NCBI RefSeq assembly: GCF_048771995.1
Contig: NC_133024.1
Span: 3,291,001 to 3,355,000 of the forward strand
Direction: 5' to 3'
Length of the DNA stretch: 64,000 nucleotides
Source of the DNA: Taeniopygia guttata
Lineage: Eukaryota > Chordata > Aves > Passeriformes > Estrildidae
The notes under the pieces were generated by a model. The model made no database searches and had not been told where the DNA came from. It saw only the letters and a list, made by a program, of their open reading frames with translations. Shown one piece after another: positions 49,678-63,562 of this stretch (positions are counted from its first letter, which is position 1; each line of letters begins with the position of its first letter). The position numbers were made by a program, and so were the translations under genes.

Positions 49678-52600
49678 TAAGAGATGATTTCAAATAGTAT
49701 TTTAAGTGTTTTTCCCATTCCTAGTGCTTATCAAAGAACTAAATATTGACCATGAAGATCTACAGGGGCACTTGATTTACCAAGAGGAAGACAAAGGATG
49801 TATAAATCTAGGAGAAAAAGTTTTTAAAGAGAGGATGAGACTGTAAAATAAAAGGCTCATATGAAAGATGACTATAGTTAACATTCAGTGAAGGACCTGT
49901 GGCTTTAAAAATTTGAGGGCAGTATGGAGAATATGGCTAATATTTCAAAACTAGCTCATAAAATTTAAAATTATGATGATAATGATAAATATAAAACCAT
50001 ACTGAAAGAAGAGAATTTTAGGTAAAGACAGTCTTACCAGCAACTATCCAATCTGTTCGGGTCATATATCATGGTAAACCATCTAATGTCACTTACATAA
50101 ACTCTTACATTTGTTACCTCTTTATTTTAACAGCTGTGCTATTTTCACATTGAACTGCAACTTATTTGTAAGACCACAGACTGCAGCCAGAAAAAGCTGT
50201 AAAAACAGATATTTGAGCAGAACACATATCATATTAGTTATTTCTGATAAATTCTAAATTATCTTCATTTTTAATATTTTGTTAATAATTTCACTAGAAT
50301 TAGAAAATAAAGGTATCTACAGTTGCATAAATCAAATTTTCCACCATTCTACTAGTTGGTGTGCAATTCCTAACTTTTCCCTCAGATGAAGCACTTCCCT
50401 TTAGTCAGCAGACAAAAATTCCATATAATACCCAAAAATCTGTTTTACTTTTAAAATTAGGAGAACAATATCTTACTTTTTTTTTTTTCAACTGTATGAA
50501 TAGTATCTAAGACTCAGAGTTCAAGAGAAAAAACCTGAACAGATGCATCTAAGGGTTCAATTTAGTATTCTCTCACTTTTGTACCAGCATCCTAAAAGGT
50601 TCACAGTACACAGCTGCAGAACCTTAAGGCCATAAACTTGATTTTCATGAAGTACTTGTGTTTTCATGCCCTGAAGCCACAAGTGGACATCCTTGCTTGC
50701 AATTCTGCACTTATCAGCAGGAGTCATCCCCAATGCACTTTTTAAGACACTCCTGCCACACTTTGGCATGAATACCACAACCCAATTTTATCAGCTTCCA
50801 AAATTGGAAGCCTTCTCATCTTCATTCTGTGTGGCTCATTTCCTGTAGCTGTCTGTCCTTTTTTAAAATCAGCCTAACAAAGCTTTATCAAGGCCAGGCA
50901 AATGCCAGAAAAATGCAATTTAAGGAACAATATTGCCTTGACCTGCAAAGAAGAGGGAGTGCAATGGATCTTACATAGAAAAATGTAAGACTCTGAGAGC
51001 TGTGGAGGTATAATACAAACACTGAACTGTCCTGAATTAAATGAAGTCAAGATAATTCAAGGATAAAAACTTGTTTTCAGCCAATACAGATATTTGAAAT
51101 TTTCTCAACAGTGCTTTAAAAATCTCATTATGAGCTGAAATGGGTATTTCTTGTGGTGCTACAGCAAATCCTGAGTTTCTTCATTGTTTCATTATGTGTG
51201 TTCTGAATACAGAGATGGGCTCTCCCAGAGATAAAACTCAGAACAGTGTAGCATAAATGATATCCATAAATAATTATTTGCTTAGCTTATCCACTAAAAA
51301 TACCACTCCTGCTTGAAATATATAAATCTGGATATCACTCCAAACCAAGAACATTACACGTAAGGTTTTGGTAAATTCTGTAGCATTACAAGAAACTGTC
51401 GCTACTTCAAATTCAGTGTTAGAACTTGATGCTTAATTTTTTTGGAGTTGATGGGTAAACTAGAATATATCTTCTTCTTTCATCCCTTATCATAGCTACA
51501 AATATCCCACTTAGAAGCAAAGTTATGCTTTGAAATAAATTGCTGGGCTTCATGTCATGGATCTTAAAAAAAACCCCAAAAAACCTAACCCACAAAAGTA
51601 CCTTTAAATAATTGAAAGTACAGTTTTGCATTACAAAATGATCTTGTCTCACATTTTATAAACAGCAGGATTATCTTAAAACAAAGAAAGATGACTAATG
51701 TTCTGTCTGCCATGCGTGCATTCAGAACTTGCTATTACAGATGTGCTCCAGGAGGGATTTTTGGATTTTTTTCTGTTTCCTTTGGCTGTATTGCTGAAGG
51801 AAGGGCTGTCAGCCAGCTGAGCAAAACAGCTGTGACTTGGGAGCCCAGTGGAAGAAAGTGGGCCCTGTAGAAGATTGTCTTCTGCATATAAGTTCAAACT
51901 AAGCTCCTAAAAGGGACAGAATATTCTGTGGCAATCATTGGAAACTGAGTGACATGATTAACACAAATGTTCTGCAAAGATAATGGACAGACATGCTTAT
52001 CTCTCCATAATAATTAAAAAGCTCTAATAAAATAATATTGAAATAAATTTCAATGCGTTGTATGATGGAGTTCCTCACAGGAAAGTCTTTTATACATCTT
52101 CAAGTTGCTACTAATTTTTGAACGTTAGTGCCATGATAACTTTCAATAACATGGATAGTGCACATTTCTGTGCTGCATTAACTGTACATTTACAACTCCA
52201 AAGAAGACATGCACAAAGAGGAAAAATACAGGACATATCATCTGCAGCTGGAGACAAATGAAGAGTGGCTATCATCCCCACAGCAGTTTCATTAGATATA
52301 ACTATTCTTATCCAACATTTGTATGCATTAAATAATCATCATGCTTCCCTAGCTCTCCTCCTTCCCTGGAGAGGTCCATGGATCTAACTGACACTCTTGT
52401 AGGACTTACCACTTCTGCAGAATACTAAACACAGATCTAAATAATTGCTTTCCCCTGGCATCCTAATTAGGACAGTATGAAATTCTATGCTCTCAAGTCC
52501 TGAAGTCAGTGAAGAAATTGAACAAAATCTGCTACATTCACATCAACAATTACTTACTCTTTTTTTATCCCCATATAACTTTTTCATTCTGTGTCAGTTA

Positions 52601-53927
52601 GTGCAAAATCCTGCCATAACCAAATTTGTGTAAAGATTTCCATAATCAGAATGGAATATTTTTTGTTGCTGACACATAGCTGTTTGGACACCCAATCTTC
52701 TTCTAGGACACTCCTGTTGCAAGAAAGACTTGAATCTTTAATTTTGCATGGCTGGTTCATGAGTGGAGCTGTGGCACGGAACAGAAAAAGTCATTAGGAT
52801 ACTTAGGGAGGGGGAAGAAAATATAATCTCAATGCCAGCAAGAACAAGCTGCTGATACAACTGATTTTAAATCTTGCTCCTAGGTGGGAGACTGACAGAA
52901 AACAGCTGAGATTTTCACTTTGAAGAGTGCTATTGAACTGTAAAGAATATTATGACACTAGAAAAATAATGCAGATTGTACTTTGCTGATATGGAAATAT
53001 GCAATAACAGCAATTAAATTAATGTGTGTCCCTACTGAAACAGCTGATTTTTTTTCTTGCTTGCAAAATATTATCTATCCAAAGACACCAATTATGGAGA
53101 AAAGGGGACATTTTAAAGAAAATTATACTTAACCAGAGACCATTTACAGAATAGTCTATTACCCCAGTTCCTACTGTGAATCTATTCACACACACAAAGT
53201 TTGCCATCCTCAGATTTAATCTAGAAATTAATGCCCACAATAATTAACACCACTCTCTTCTCTGTGAATCAAATCTCTTCTTTGGATTAAGCTGAAAAAA
53301 AAAAAAAAACAATACTCAATGAAGAACTCAAATGTATCTATGAAATTTATTTATGACCTTCTAGTGAGCTCTACTCACAAAAGACATCAGAATAGTTCAA
53401 AATGTTGAGAACACAACTATGAAATTTCATCCATGTGGTTTTGACACAGTTCTTTAATATACCCCAATTTTGGAACTGTGACACCAGAAAAACTCCTCAA
53501 TTTCTAAACAAGTTTTTCAAATCAAAATAACTTTCCACTGACATGTAAGCAGTGGTAGGATTATGACAAAAGGGCAGCTAAAATTTGCTAACAAAAGAGA
53601 ATTTTTACATCCTCAAATGTTTGTAAGCTGGGGAGAATTTTTAATTCATATGAGCCTAAAACTTTGTACAGCTTTTCAGTTTGATAGGGGCCACTAAGAG
53701 GAATAGAGATAATGTGTACACACAGCTCAAAATAGTCTGCATGCAGGTACCTGGGCTGACCACTAGCAATACAGAGCATACAGTGCAAGGCCCCTCTCCT
53801 CCAGAATCCAATTCTGCTCATTTTCCAGGCTACATGTAATATTTTGACTGTCTCTCTTTCAAGTGAAAGTTCCATGATGGGCTGATAATTATTGATAGCA
53901 ATACTACTGGAATATTTCACAAAAAAC
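49678..53927. other. intergenic, no gene recognised
   Basis: AT-rich, no repeats or exons that I can support. Confidence 0.6.
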
Positions 53928-54046
53928 CAAAAAAAAAACCCAACCCAAACCAAAACCAAAACCAACCAAACAAACAAACAAAACAAAAACAAAAAAAAGA
54001 GGTTTTAAAAACAACAAGAACAAAAAAAGAGGTTTTAAAAACAATT
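53928..54046 (+). repeat. (CAAA)n/(CAAAA)n repeat with a short tandem duplication
   Basis: A-rich units of CCAAA, CAAA and CAAAA from 53928 to 53997. Then the segment AAAAAAAGAGGTTTTAAAAAC occurs twice, about 31 bp apart (near 53993 and 54024), a small tandem duplication. It lies directly 5' of the Gag remnant. Confidence 0.9.
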
Positions 54047-54429
54047 CTAATCAGCAATATATAATAATTATAATAATTTAAAAACTGAGATGATTCTGAG
54101 CAGTCCTAATTATAGTGATAATATAAGAAATATTTATAGTGAAAATACAAGAAATATCCTCTGGGAAACAGAAGATAGGAAGATCAATCTGCATATGCAA
54201 ATAGCAGATTATGGTTTGGGTTCTTTTGCTTTTATAGACCTCATGTGGACCTTCTGGATCATAAAACCAAACAGAAGGGGGAGGGGTACCTGGGATGCAT
54301 GCACCCTTTGGGCTAGAAGACGGTACATCCAGATTAATTACAACCCCACTGGATACAGGTGTGGATTTGGTTCCCATTCCCTGAAAAATCCCAAGAGATT
54401 CCTCATCAATTAATTGGGCAAACAGAAGG

Positions 54430-55020
54430 ACAGCATTGCAAGGCAGAGATTATGTTGTACTAGATACAGACAGCACTGCAACGCCAGCGAGGTACAGAAG
54501 AAGAAATGAAAACCCCAGATGGGAACTTTTGGATCATCAGGTCTTGAAAAACTTATTAGAAGCTGCAAGGAAAGAAGGACTTGGTTCACTATATTTCAAA
54601 CAGCTTTTGAGAGGCATCTTCAGCAATTACAACTTGGTGCCTTTAGACTGTAGATACATTGCCTTGACAATTTTTACAGACGTAAAATCAGATGTGAGAT
54701 GGTGGAGGGCTCTCACTCAGCTGAGAAACAGATATGCAGGAGGGCCACATGCCTGGTCAACCAACCCTGACTGAGATGATAGAGGCATGCAGCAAGGTGG
54801 GCACACCTCAGCACATCACAGCAATCCAAGCAGATGTTTGGATGGAACAGGTTGGGAAATTTTTTTCAAGAGCAGCGCGAAGGATTCTCAAAAACTCTCA
54901 CAGCGCTTTTTTCAAATTTTCAACAGGGCAACTCCACAGAAAATGCAGCAGCACCAAATCGTTGCCCAAGATACAGAAAAGGGGAACACTATGCAAATCA
55001 GTTCTCTTCCAAATATGATA
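54430..55020 (+). pseudogene. decayed endogenous retroviral gag (capsid region)
   Basis: An open stretch from 54436 to 54774 resembles the N-terminal capsid domain of class II (beta/alpha-like) retroviruses: a W-x-x-L-x-x-x-x-L-x-x-L-L opening, then an acidic/basic helix with S-x-Y-F, then L-x-P-x-D and a W-W pair. It ends at a TGA. A second frame, shifted by one base (54734-55018), carries a block like the end of the capsid C-terminal domain (T-L-T-E-M-I-E-A-C-S-K-V-G-T-P-x-H). The major homology region expected between the two is not visible, so a deletion plus frameshift separates them. No protease, polymerase or envelope sequence follows before the probable LTR at 56.3 kb. The locus is non-functional. 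Confidence 0.65.
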
Positions 55021-56269
55021 TAGATGGAAATCTTTTACTGTGAAAAATGCTTCCCAGGGAGGGAAACCACTGTGTAAAGGTAAAAAAGCATTAGTAATGA
55101 TTTAACTACCCAAAATGTCAATCAGATCCTATCTGCAGGGTCATCAGCTGATTCCTCAATGGTTCAACAGGTTTGTGATGGAAAACTAAAGGAAAGGAAG
55201 TTTGGAAGGACAGGAAAGATGAAGACCATTCATGAAGAGTACTCCAAGCATAGCACATGAGATACCTTCTTGAGATTAATGAATTTGTTGTACATGCCCA
55301 TAATTATTTCCATTCACATGGAACAGGTCCAGCTGCTTTCAGCATCCACAAATGAGAAGCAGAAGGAGGCAGAAGAGAAGACAACCATATTTTGCTATGT
55401 CTAACAGTTAAAATCACTGGATAGCAAATAAATTATGCTAAGCACAATTAAACACAGAATTAACAGTAATCATTTGTAACATAACACAACAAGACAGCCG
55501 AGATGAATGAGAAATGGCTTTTATTGCATCATATTGAGGAACTGAATGATACATTGCCAAGATACATGTTTACAGAAATGTGAACCTGAGGTCAAATATC
55601 TGGTGGGCTCCTGGTGGAACATATATTCATCTATGCCTTGTTTGTGGCTGTTTCTAATCCCTTCTCCTACTTTTGTGTGTGAGGAAAACTCCTACTCTTG
55701 TAGCAGCTACTATTTTAGCATTGCAAGGGACAGGAATGCTTGTTCAAATCCAGGCTCATGCAGCTGACATTTGGTTATTAGTGAGTGGATTAGACATGCC
55801 CTGTGCCAGGTGAGAGATGGCACAGCAGCTGCCACTCCACTTTAAATCTCTGTGATCTTCAGAATGCTGCTGCTGACAACAAAACGAGGCAAACTCAGCT
55901 GGGCTGTGACTGCACATTACCTCATGGGCAGATGGAAGCCTGGTCCACGCTGACTCCAGTGCAAATGACAGAGTTCCAAAAACCATGTCCCGACTACAGC
56001 AGATGATGGGCTGGGCTGATATATCCAAGGCTTGGATCCCTGAGTCTTGAAAGCTTGAGCTTTTGATGGCAGCAATGCAGGCACTCAGCTTTGGTCAGCC
56101 TGAAGTGCAAGGACAGCAAACACACATAAGACTAAGAAATGCCATTTAGACTTTCTCACAGTTACAGCTATGTTAGGCTTCTAAGGTTTGTAGCATCCCA
56201 TGAACTCACTCTCCTCAGCCAATTCCCAAGTGCATTGCCCTGGAAAGACCTACCACAGATTTCATTCCT

Positions 56270-56660
56270 CCTGGGAGAAAAGACAAGGCACCCCATTGAC
56301 TTCTGTCTCCCTGTATTTCACAAACTACCCTGGTTTCTCCTTTCCCTGTTCCCTCAGGGTTGGATACCCCTAGTGGCTGTGCCCTCTCCCCTCAAGACCA
56401 GTCCCCTTTGCCCTGCCTTTGGCTCTCTCTCTCACCTTTTTAAGACACCTTTTTAAGATGTCTGCAGCAGCTGGTTGCCCTTTTTCGTGCCTGGGTTCCC
56501 TTTAGCCACCATATGTGTTGCTGAAATAAAATCCTGCAGAAAGAGCCTTCTGCCTCTCTCGCTGAGCTGGCTGTGGTGAGTTCTGTGTGTGGTTCTGACT
56601 GCATTGCCTGAATGCTAACCCAACCTGCTTTTCCACAGGAGAGGTTTGTGGGGAACAAAT
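56270..56660 (+). mobile_element. probable LTR near the Gag remnant
   Basis: C/T-rich stretch, then TTTTTAAGACACC, then TTGCTGAAATAAAATCC (AATAAA at 56525-56530), followed by a U5-like CTGCCTCTCTCGCTGAGC block. This looks like a U3-R-U5 in plus orientation, the same direction as the capsid-like remnant 1.5 kb upstream, so it may be the 3' LTR of that provirus. Ends were not resolved and no target duplication was found. Confidence 0.45.
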
Positions 56661-59600
56661 AGGCAGCAGCACCCACCATCCAACTCTTGTATTTTTAAGG
56701 GTTCAAGTACATGAATTTGTTAAAAAAGTCTCCTTCATCTGTTGTTATAACAACACAAGGTTTCCTATTCAGCAGCAGCCTTGGCCCTGACTTAAGTCTT
56801 GTTATTTCTTTTACTGCATTCTGTGCTGTCTTTCAAAGATATTTCCAATGACCATGGTGAAACAGCAAACTATCACCTTTCATTGGACTATTATAACTCA
56901 GCCATGGAAGAGAACCATAGCATGCCCCAGCACCCTTGGAAAAATTTGTCCCAGATTCACATTGTGGGGATAATTGCCCAAAAATACTACAGGGCTGCGT
57001 TACTGCTGTAGTGTGCCTCCAATCCTAGGAGCTGAGGAGTGCTCTTGGGAGCTACAACAAGAAGACATCAAATCTGTGCACCTAACATGCCAGAAAGATA
57101 AGGATAACCTCTAAAGTCAATGTGTTTAAAAGCTAGGGGTGTAATACTTCTGCTTTGCCTTCTTAAGTTGCAGCCATGCCTGCTCAATGCAAGAAAAAAA
57201 CCAGCCAGCTTTCAGCACAAAGCTCTTGGACATTATCCTCTGAGTTAGGAGGAGATGGGGAATCTGGAACCATGGACAGCCATGCCAGGATAGCTCCTGG
57301 CAATTTGTGGGATGTTCCTTTGAGACATGCAGAGGAACCACCTTCCAGCTTTCCTGAATCTCCATCAAGGAGCTGCTGTTCCCACAGCAGATAGAAGGAC
57401 TCCTCAGGCTCTGTCTTCCAGCAGTGTTTTTTTTACCTCCTGTATCAGAGACACAGAAGTGGGCTCTCTCTATCAAAACACAGCTATGCTTTCCATCATC
57501 TTTGAATGATGGGCCAAGTAAAACTTTGATTTATTGCTCCTGATATGAAAAGACAGGCAGAAAATTCCCACAGGAGATGAGTGAATGAAACAGCAGCTCT
57601 GAAGGAGAGGAGACAGGCAGGGCCACAATGAAATTGTTTCCTTGAGAATGCGAGTGTAACACTTGCTTATAGATTTCACTGGAAAATCTGGTTCAAAACA
57701 AGGAAGCCTAAATCTATTTGGTTTTTCCCTGCTCTCTTTTCTCCTAAAGAGTACCTGACAGGTGGGGACTAAGCCAAGAGAACAGAGTCCCTACATTAAT
57801 CGTTAATGGAGACAAATGCCAGGTGTAGATGTCAACTGCAATTTTTCATTCCTTGCTGATAGCACAAGGTTCCACAGAGCAGTGCCAAAATGTTAGGGTA
57901 GAAAATTCACTCATGGCTCCCCCATTCCTTTTGTGACTTTTTAAATAGCTTTTTGTTTTCAAAAAGCAATTTCACTCTGGTACTTCCATTACTCCGTGTA
58001 GCTTTATCACAGTTGATCTTCATTAAAACTGAAGACACTGTAACAGAAGGCACAATTTTAGAGTAAAGGTAATTGTTTTGTAGTCTGATCCATTGCTCGT
58101 GCCAGCATGCAAAGTAATGTTGTGCACTCACACATGCTGTGTAGTGTTAGATATTGACACAAACAGCAGTGGATTTCCCAGTTTGTTTTGATTTAGGAAT
58201 TACAGTGAAATAATCTGTTAGAAGCATTTGTCTACAAATGCAGAGTCAAAGACAGAAGCAAGATTTCAATTCACAGACAGGAGAACCTGGAAATCTTTCA
58301 GGGTTTAGCATGAAGATGAGACTTGTTTAATTTTGTTGACCTTTTGAAGAGTATGACTTGCTGGAATGATCCTTTTTTTGTTCTGTGAAGTAATATTTCA
58401 CTTTTGTGGAGTGAAGGGGAGCTAAAGTCACAGGCATTTCTGCCTCAACCATCAAACGGGGTGTTGCACTTAGAACCTCTGCAATGCATAAATATGAATT
58501 GTTTGCTGCTATGATCCAATTCTGTGTGTTGATCAATCTCCAAATTAAGGGAAGACAGAGCAATTTAAGTGCACAGAAGTTCTCCCAATAGCTGTCTTTT
58601 GGCACTATAACTCTTCCTATCCCAAAACCTCAGCTATGACTTCCCTCAGCTGTAAGACTGCCTGTCTGAAACCCACTGAGTATCATTCCAAAGTAGCTGA
58701 TTAAGAGTATCTGCTCTAAATCAACAACCATGTGCTCATTTAATGGGTATAATTTGGCTGGAGTGTATCTGTCCATTTAGTATTTGATAATAAAATGACT
58801 GAGGCATTTCACAGTGAAATGCTGCTGGGAGGCTGTGAGAGCTGGGGAGCCAGGGAAAGGTATTTTGCTCTTAATAAGTTTAATAGAGGCAGTTATGTTG
58901 AGAAGATAGCACCAGAAGTTGCTTTAGTCTTTCTAAAGGGGGTAAATGTTCAGTAATTGTTTCCTGGAAAAAGGGTACGTTCTTTCTTTATTGCATTAGT
59001 GTAGATTTAATGGGGAAGGGAAGGAGAGGCAGATCTGAATATATGTGGAAACCAAGATCTGAATATACATAGAGACTCCAAGGAAATTTGTTCAAAGTCT
59101 AATGGAATTGACTTGGAACATTCTGCATCTAGTGAGACTCATGAGCACACAGGGAAATAATGCCTTCCTGAGGGCTTGAGCCAAAAATCTCCCAGTGTGA
59201 ACAGGTTGGCTAATAGAGAAGAGGATGTTTTCTTTTTGGTTAACAGATTTGGTTAACAGATTTGATTAACAGAACAGCTTCCTTTTTACTACATATTCAT
59301 CTTTTGTCAGTATTTTAAATTATGCCCGCTATTCTGAACTTTGTAAAAAAACCTCATCCATCTGGACTTCATCTGGCTTAAGGACAGTTCATGGGGTTTT
59401 GTTTAACAGCAAGACACTCTTTGTAGCATTGTGATTATATTTTAAATGGGAATATCTAAACAGTAGCAAGAAAACCCTTTCTTGAGAGCTTCCAAGGGAG
59501 ATCTAACTGTGCCTCCCATAACCTTCCACAGATATTACCATATTCTTTTTGAGGGCAGAAAAAAGGACAAATAATGAGAATTCTGGTAGAGATTGATCTA

Positions 59601-62600
59601 GCAAGGGTTGTTACTATTAACAAATCATGTGCAGTGACTAAGGAGAAGAAATGTCAGGGAAGTGTTGATTCTTCATCTAGTTTTGCTTTTAGTAATATAA
59701 CTGGGCCTGTAACCTAATATGTTAACTCTTTCAGCCCTATTTCCCCTTGAAAGCTTCAGTCAGACAAGGAATACTATAACTATGGATGCTATAGGCAACA
59801 TTAAGATAGAAAGTTTGGCAGAAGATTTATCACAGTTGTGTACCAAACAGAAATGGCTCATGTCAAGAACACACACAGTAAAAAAGCAAACTAAACCACA
59901 TATACTTTAGTAAATCATCTCAGCTTCTGAGAAGCAATTACTCCCACCTACAGATCTGGTTTTAAAGTCCAGCCACTTAGAATGATCTGCTTATAAAACT
60001 TCTGCATAAGAAAAAGGAAGGAAAAGAGAGATAAGCTTGGATTACAACTTCATAGAGCAAAAAAGAACTAAGATCTTCAAAACCATTGTCTCAATTTTGT
60101 AAAAATACATATTTATAAAACTAATTAAGCAATGAGGCAAGCCAGATTTTATACTAGTATTTTGCCTTTCAGTAACACAGTTTCAGTTTATCTCAAATTG
60201 CAGTTGTCTATGTCAAAAGATTAATTTAACTCTAGCATTGGTGTAATGGATTGAGCTGACCAAATCAAACTCACACTCAAAATACATAGTTATGTGTGCA
60301 TGGTTGATGAGTAAGGACAGTAGCCAGTCTGAATAATAATATTTGCATCCTTCCTGCAGACAGCTCATTGTCTCCAAAGTATTGCAGATTTTACATTTTC
60401 TGCTTTGTTCATCAGAATTCTGAGTTGTTACCAAGTATCACCCAAGAATTACAGATACAGTCCATAAATGACAGGTCAATTAAGAAGGCAACATGAATTT
60501 CTGAAAAATGCTGGAAAACAAGGGTTGCACAGAATACATTACAAAGAAACTGCAAAAGTGACTTGATTTTTGAAACAGAAAATCAGAACAGAGGATGAGA
60601 AGTAGGAAAGTGCAGAAAAATGAAGATAGAGCTATAATGCCCTCAGTGAATACTTACCTCCTACTGGAGCTGAAAACCTGTCAAATTCAGAAAAGAAAAT
60701 TGAAAGCCATGAGAAAATATGCAAGTCAGTAGCAACATCTGAAACTTAAGCATCCTCTGATTTTGTGCAGGCAGAGAGGATTTGTTAGGTAACTGTGGCA
60801 GTACCATAAAAAAAACAAAAACAAAACAAAACAGCACAGGACTGTGAAGAAGCTACTGAACAGCTTGAAACAGATAGCACAGATGGATTTAGAAATCACT
60901 TGCCTGCAGATGACAGCTTCAGCAGAAGGTGGTACACTGGCTGCAGAAATCAGCCACTGCCCTCCCACCACAGAGGTATCTATTGTTTCTTCCACTTTTT
61001 ACATCATTGGTACAAAAAGCAGCAAAATAATTCACTTACTGAGTTCAGACTGGGCCAAAGAAAAAGATAACTCAAATAATTTGAGCTGAGTGAAGCTCTT
61101 CTGCTAAATAAAGGCTTCTGAAACATGCACTTTTAAGCAAACCAAAATATTGCCTGAGATTAACTAAATTCCAAGGAATATTTTTGAAACAAGATAACTG
61201 GAGGCAAAAAACCCCCACCTTAAATAAAAATGTTCATTTTAAAATTATTGTTTTGAATCAAATGTTATGATTAGCAATTTTGTGTTTAGAAATCAGATTT
61301 TTCAGCTTAGTGGCTGAGGTCAAATAAATTATCAAAAAATAGGATAAGTAATATTAACTATAGAATTTTACTGTGGAGCAGAAGACCAGAATACTGGGTT
61401 TCTAGTAAAACTATATATTTGGACTTGATTTATTAATTCAGCCTTATCTTTTTTTTTTTTTTTTTTTTTTTGCAACCAAAATTTAGTTTTGAAATACAAT
61501 GGTTTAAAATAACAAATTGAACTGGAATGAATTTCAGAGTCACAGCTCTTGTGTTGGTTGCTCTGAGGGAGCAAAGGCAGACTACAGAGCTCCAGCAGTT
61601 TCCCCTGGGAAAACTCTACAAGAGGATAAAGGAAAATGCTTCTCTACCTGTGCAGAAGTGAGGTACAGGGATAACCCTTGGTGTTCAGCTTTGCTCCCTA
61701 CACCTTTTTTAGCGTGCTAAAGGAACCAGTGGCTTCAGAGATGACTGAGTTCCACCCCTGGCTCCAACAGTGAGTAATTTACTGAGTCACAGGGAGCATT
61801 CTTGCTGTGCATTGCCCAGCACATCAGTAGGATTAAACAATACAAAAAGCTGTTTCAACCTCTCTATCCTGTAGCATCTGGCCCAAAGTCACAGATCAAG
61901 ATTGGTAAAAACCTGTGGACAGAAGCTGGGCCACCTTAGGATTACTGGTTTGACATTTTTTCACTTTTCTGTCCATAGAATGGGAATAAAACCAATTGAG
62001 TTTTATCAAAGTAAATATTCAGTATTGATTTCAAAGCACTCAAAGCACTATAATAACCTCTTCAGGCACAATAATAACAACAACCTTTATAATAACCATG
62101 TGAATAAATATAAAGCTACCAAGTTGGCCAGAGTAGGCCTTTTCTGCTAAATAAAAGGAATTATTTTAACATGGGCATAACTAATGCACTGTTGAATTAT
62201 TAACCTGCATAAGTGTGCCAAAGTGATTAGCTTATTATTAAGGTTTCCATCTTTGCAAAACTGTAATAAAATATTTCAATAAAATAATTTTGTACTTTCA
62301 ATCTAACTCATTAAAGAACAGGTAATAACAGTAGTTATGCAGTAATGAAAGAATAATCAAGTATGCTCAAAAAATCTGGAAAAAAGGAACAAGAAATGCT
62401 TCAGATGTGACATTTTTATCACAATCATGGTTTCCCAGGGAAGAGAACAGTAAGAGTCTGATTGAAAATGTTTGCAAAACTATATTGGAAGTATCCCTAC
62501 CAGTTTCTGTTACACTATTTATGCTCAATAATACTGTTCAATTAAAGTATCCCAGACACTTATTTATGAATATAAAGTTTAACTAAATTACTGTATTTCT

Positions 62601-63183
62601 AGCAAAAGGCAGACTAAGAATTGTATATTGCTGCAATAAATAAAAATAATAACAAGATCAGAACATCCAAGCTAATGCAATACCTTTGAGATGGTTTAAT
62701 TAAACTGGATCAAACTGGGATTAATTTGTTCCCTGTCATCATCTCAGGTAGGAATTCTGAAGAAAGACAATATGTCAGATCTAACTGTGCTTTATTTAAT
62801 GTGAAAATGGCAATAGATTCTCTAGGGATCACCAGAGAGCTAAAACAACTTCTTAATTACTTCATAGCCTCATTTTACCACTGCTTGGAGAAACAGCCTG
62901 CCACAGCCCCTTGGCTGTTGTCTCAGTAAAACACCTGTCCCACATGGCAGTGACAGAACTGCAGGGAGAGATCAGCCCTTGGAGCTCCATGCACCCCTCT
63001 GGAACACCCCACAGTGTTAAAGAGAAGGTGTTAAAGGTGAGCACACCTTCTTGAATATTAGCACAGACCAGGAAGATTCTTAAGGAGATAGAAATAAGAA
63101 ATAAATGAGTTTTCATCCCACATTCCTTACAGCTAATTCCAGAACGAGTGTTGGTGAATCCAGATCTTCCACTAACTGGCACC
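56661..63183. other. intergenic, no gene recognised
   Basis: AT-rich unique-looking DNA. Small features only: a threefold GGTTAACAGATTT-type direct repeat at 59239-59273, a poly(T) at 61.45 kb, and a strong minus-strand donor with a long pyrimidine tract bounding a 20-nt segment at 60658-60677. Confidence 0.55.
61449..61471 (+). repeat. poly(T) tract, 23 T
   Basis: Pure homopolymer with no recognisable retrocopy next to it. Confidence 0.95.
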
Positions 63184-63562
63184 TGTGGCAGCACATTTCT
63201 CTCTCTCTCAGGATTTTTCATAGAGGTGCACAGAGAGCCAGAAAGAGAAAACAATTTCTATTTCTGCTCCTTGTTTTTCCCATGTGGAATGTGTTTGGAG
63301 AATTGTTTACCTGGAGTGAGTGCTTGGTTGGATTCTGGTGAGGATTGTTTGAGCTGATGGCCAATCCAACCCACCTGGGGCTGGGCTCTCAGAGAGGGCC
63401 ACGAGTTGTGTTAGAAACGTAGAGGTTTGTAGTTTTTAGTATCTTCCTTTATATAGTATATTAATGCATTTTAGCATAATTATAATAAAGAAATCATTCA
63501 GCCTTCTGACTTGAGTCAGACATCCTCATCTTTTCCCATTGGGTTTGCCTGCATTCACAACA
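63184..63562 (+). mobile_element. solo LTR, class II (ERVK-like), with 6-bp target duplication
   Basis: Runs from TGTGGCAGCACATTTC to ...GCATTCACAACA, with TG/CA termini, and is flanked by identical ggcacc (63178-63183 and 63563-63568). A 6-bp duplication is usual for ERVK/beta- and alpha-retrovirus-like elements. Promoter-type TTTATATAGTA lies near 63450 and AATAAA at 63484-63489, about 80 bp before the end, as expected for U3-R-U5. No internal retroviral genes adjoin it. Same family as 9482-9860, opposite orientation. Confidence 0.9.

Noticed and set aside
55741-55770. TTCAAATCC string, considered as a tRNA T-loop
   Set aside because: No acceptor, D or anticodon stems can be drawn around it. 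No tRNA or rRNA was found anywhere in the window.
59239-59273. Threefold GGTTAACAGATTT-like repeat, considered as a CRISPR-like array or operator
   Set aside because: Three units of about 12-13 bp without spacers in vertebrate DNA are a trivial slippage product.
62862-63254. 130-codon minus-strand frame
   Set aside because: Partly covers the LTR at 63184-63562 on its antisense strand, and shares residues with the frame near 9.8 kb for that reason.
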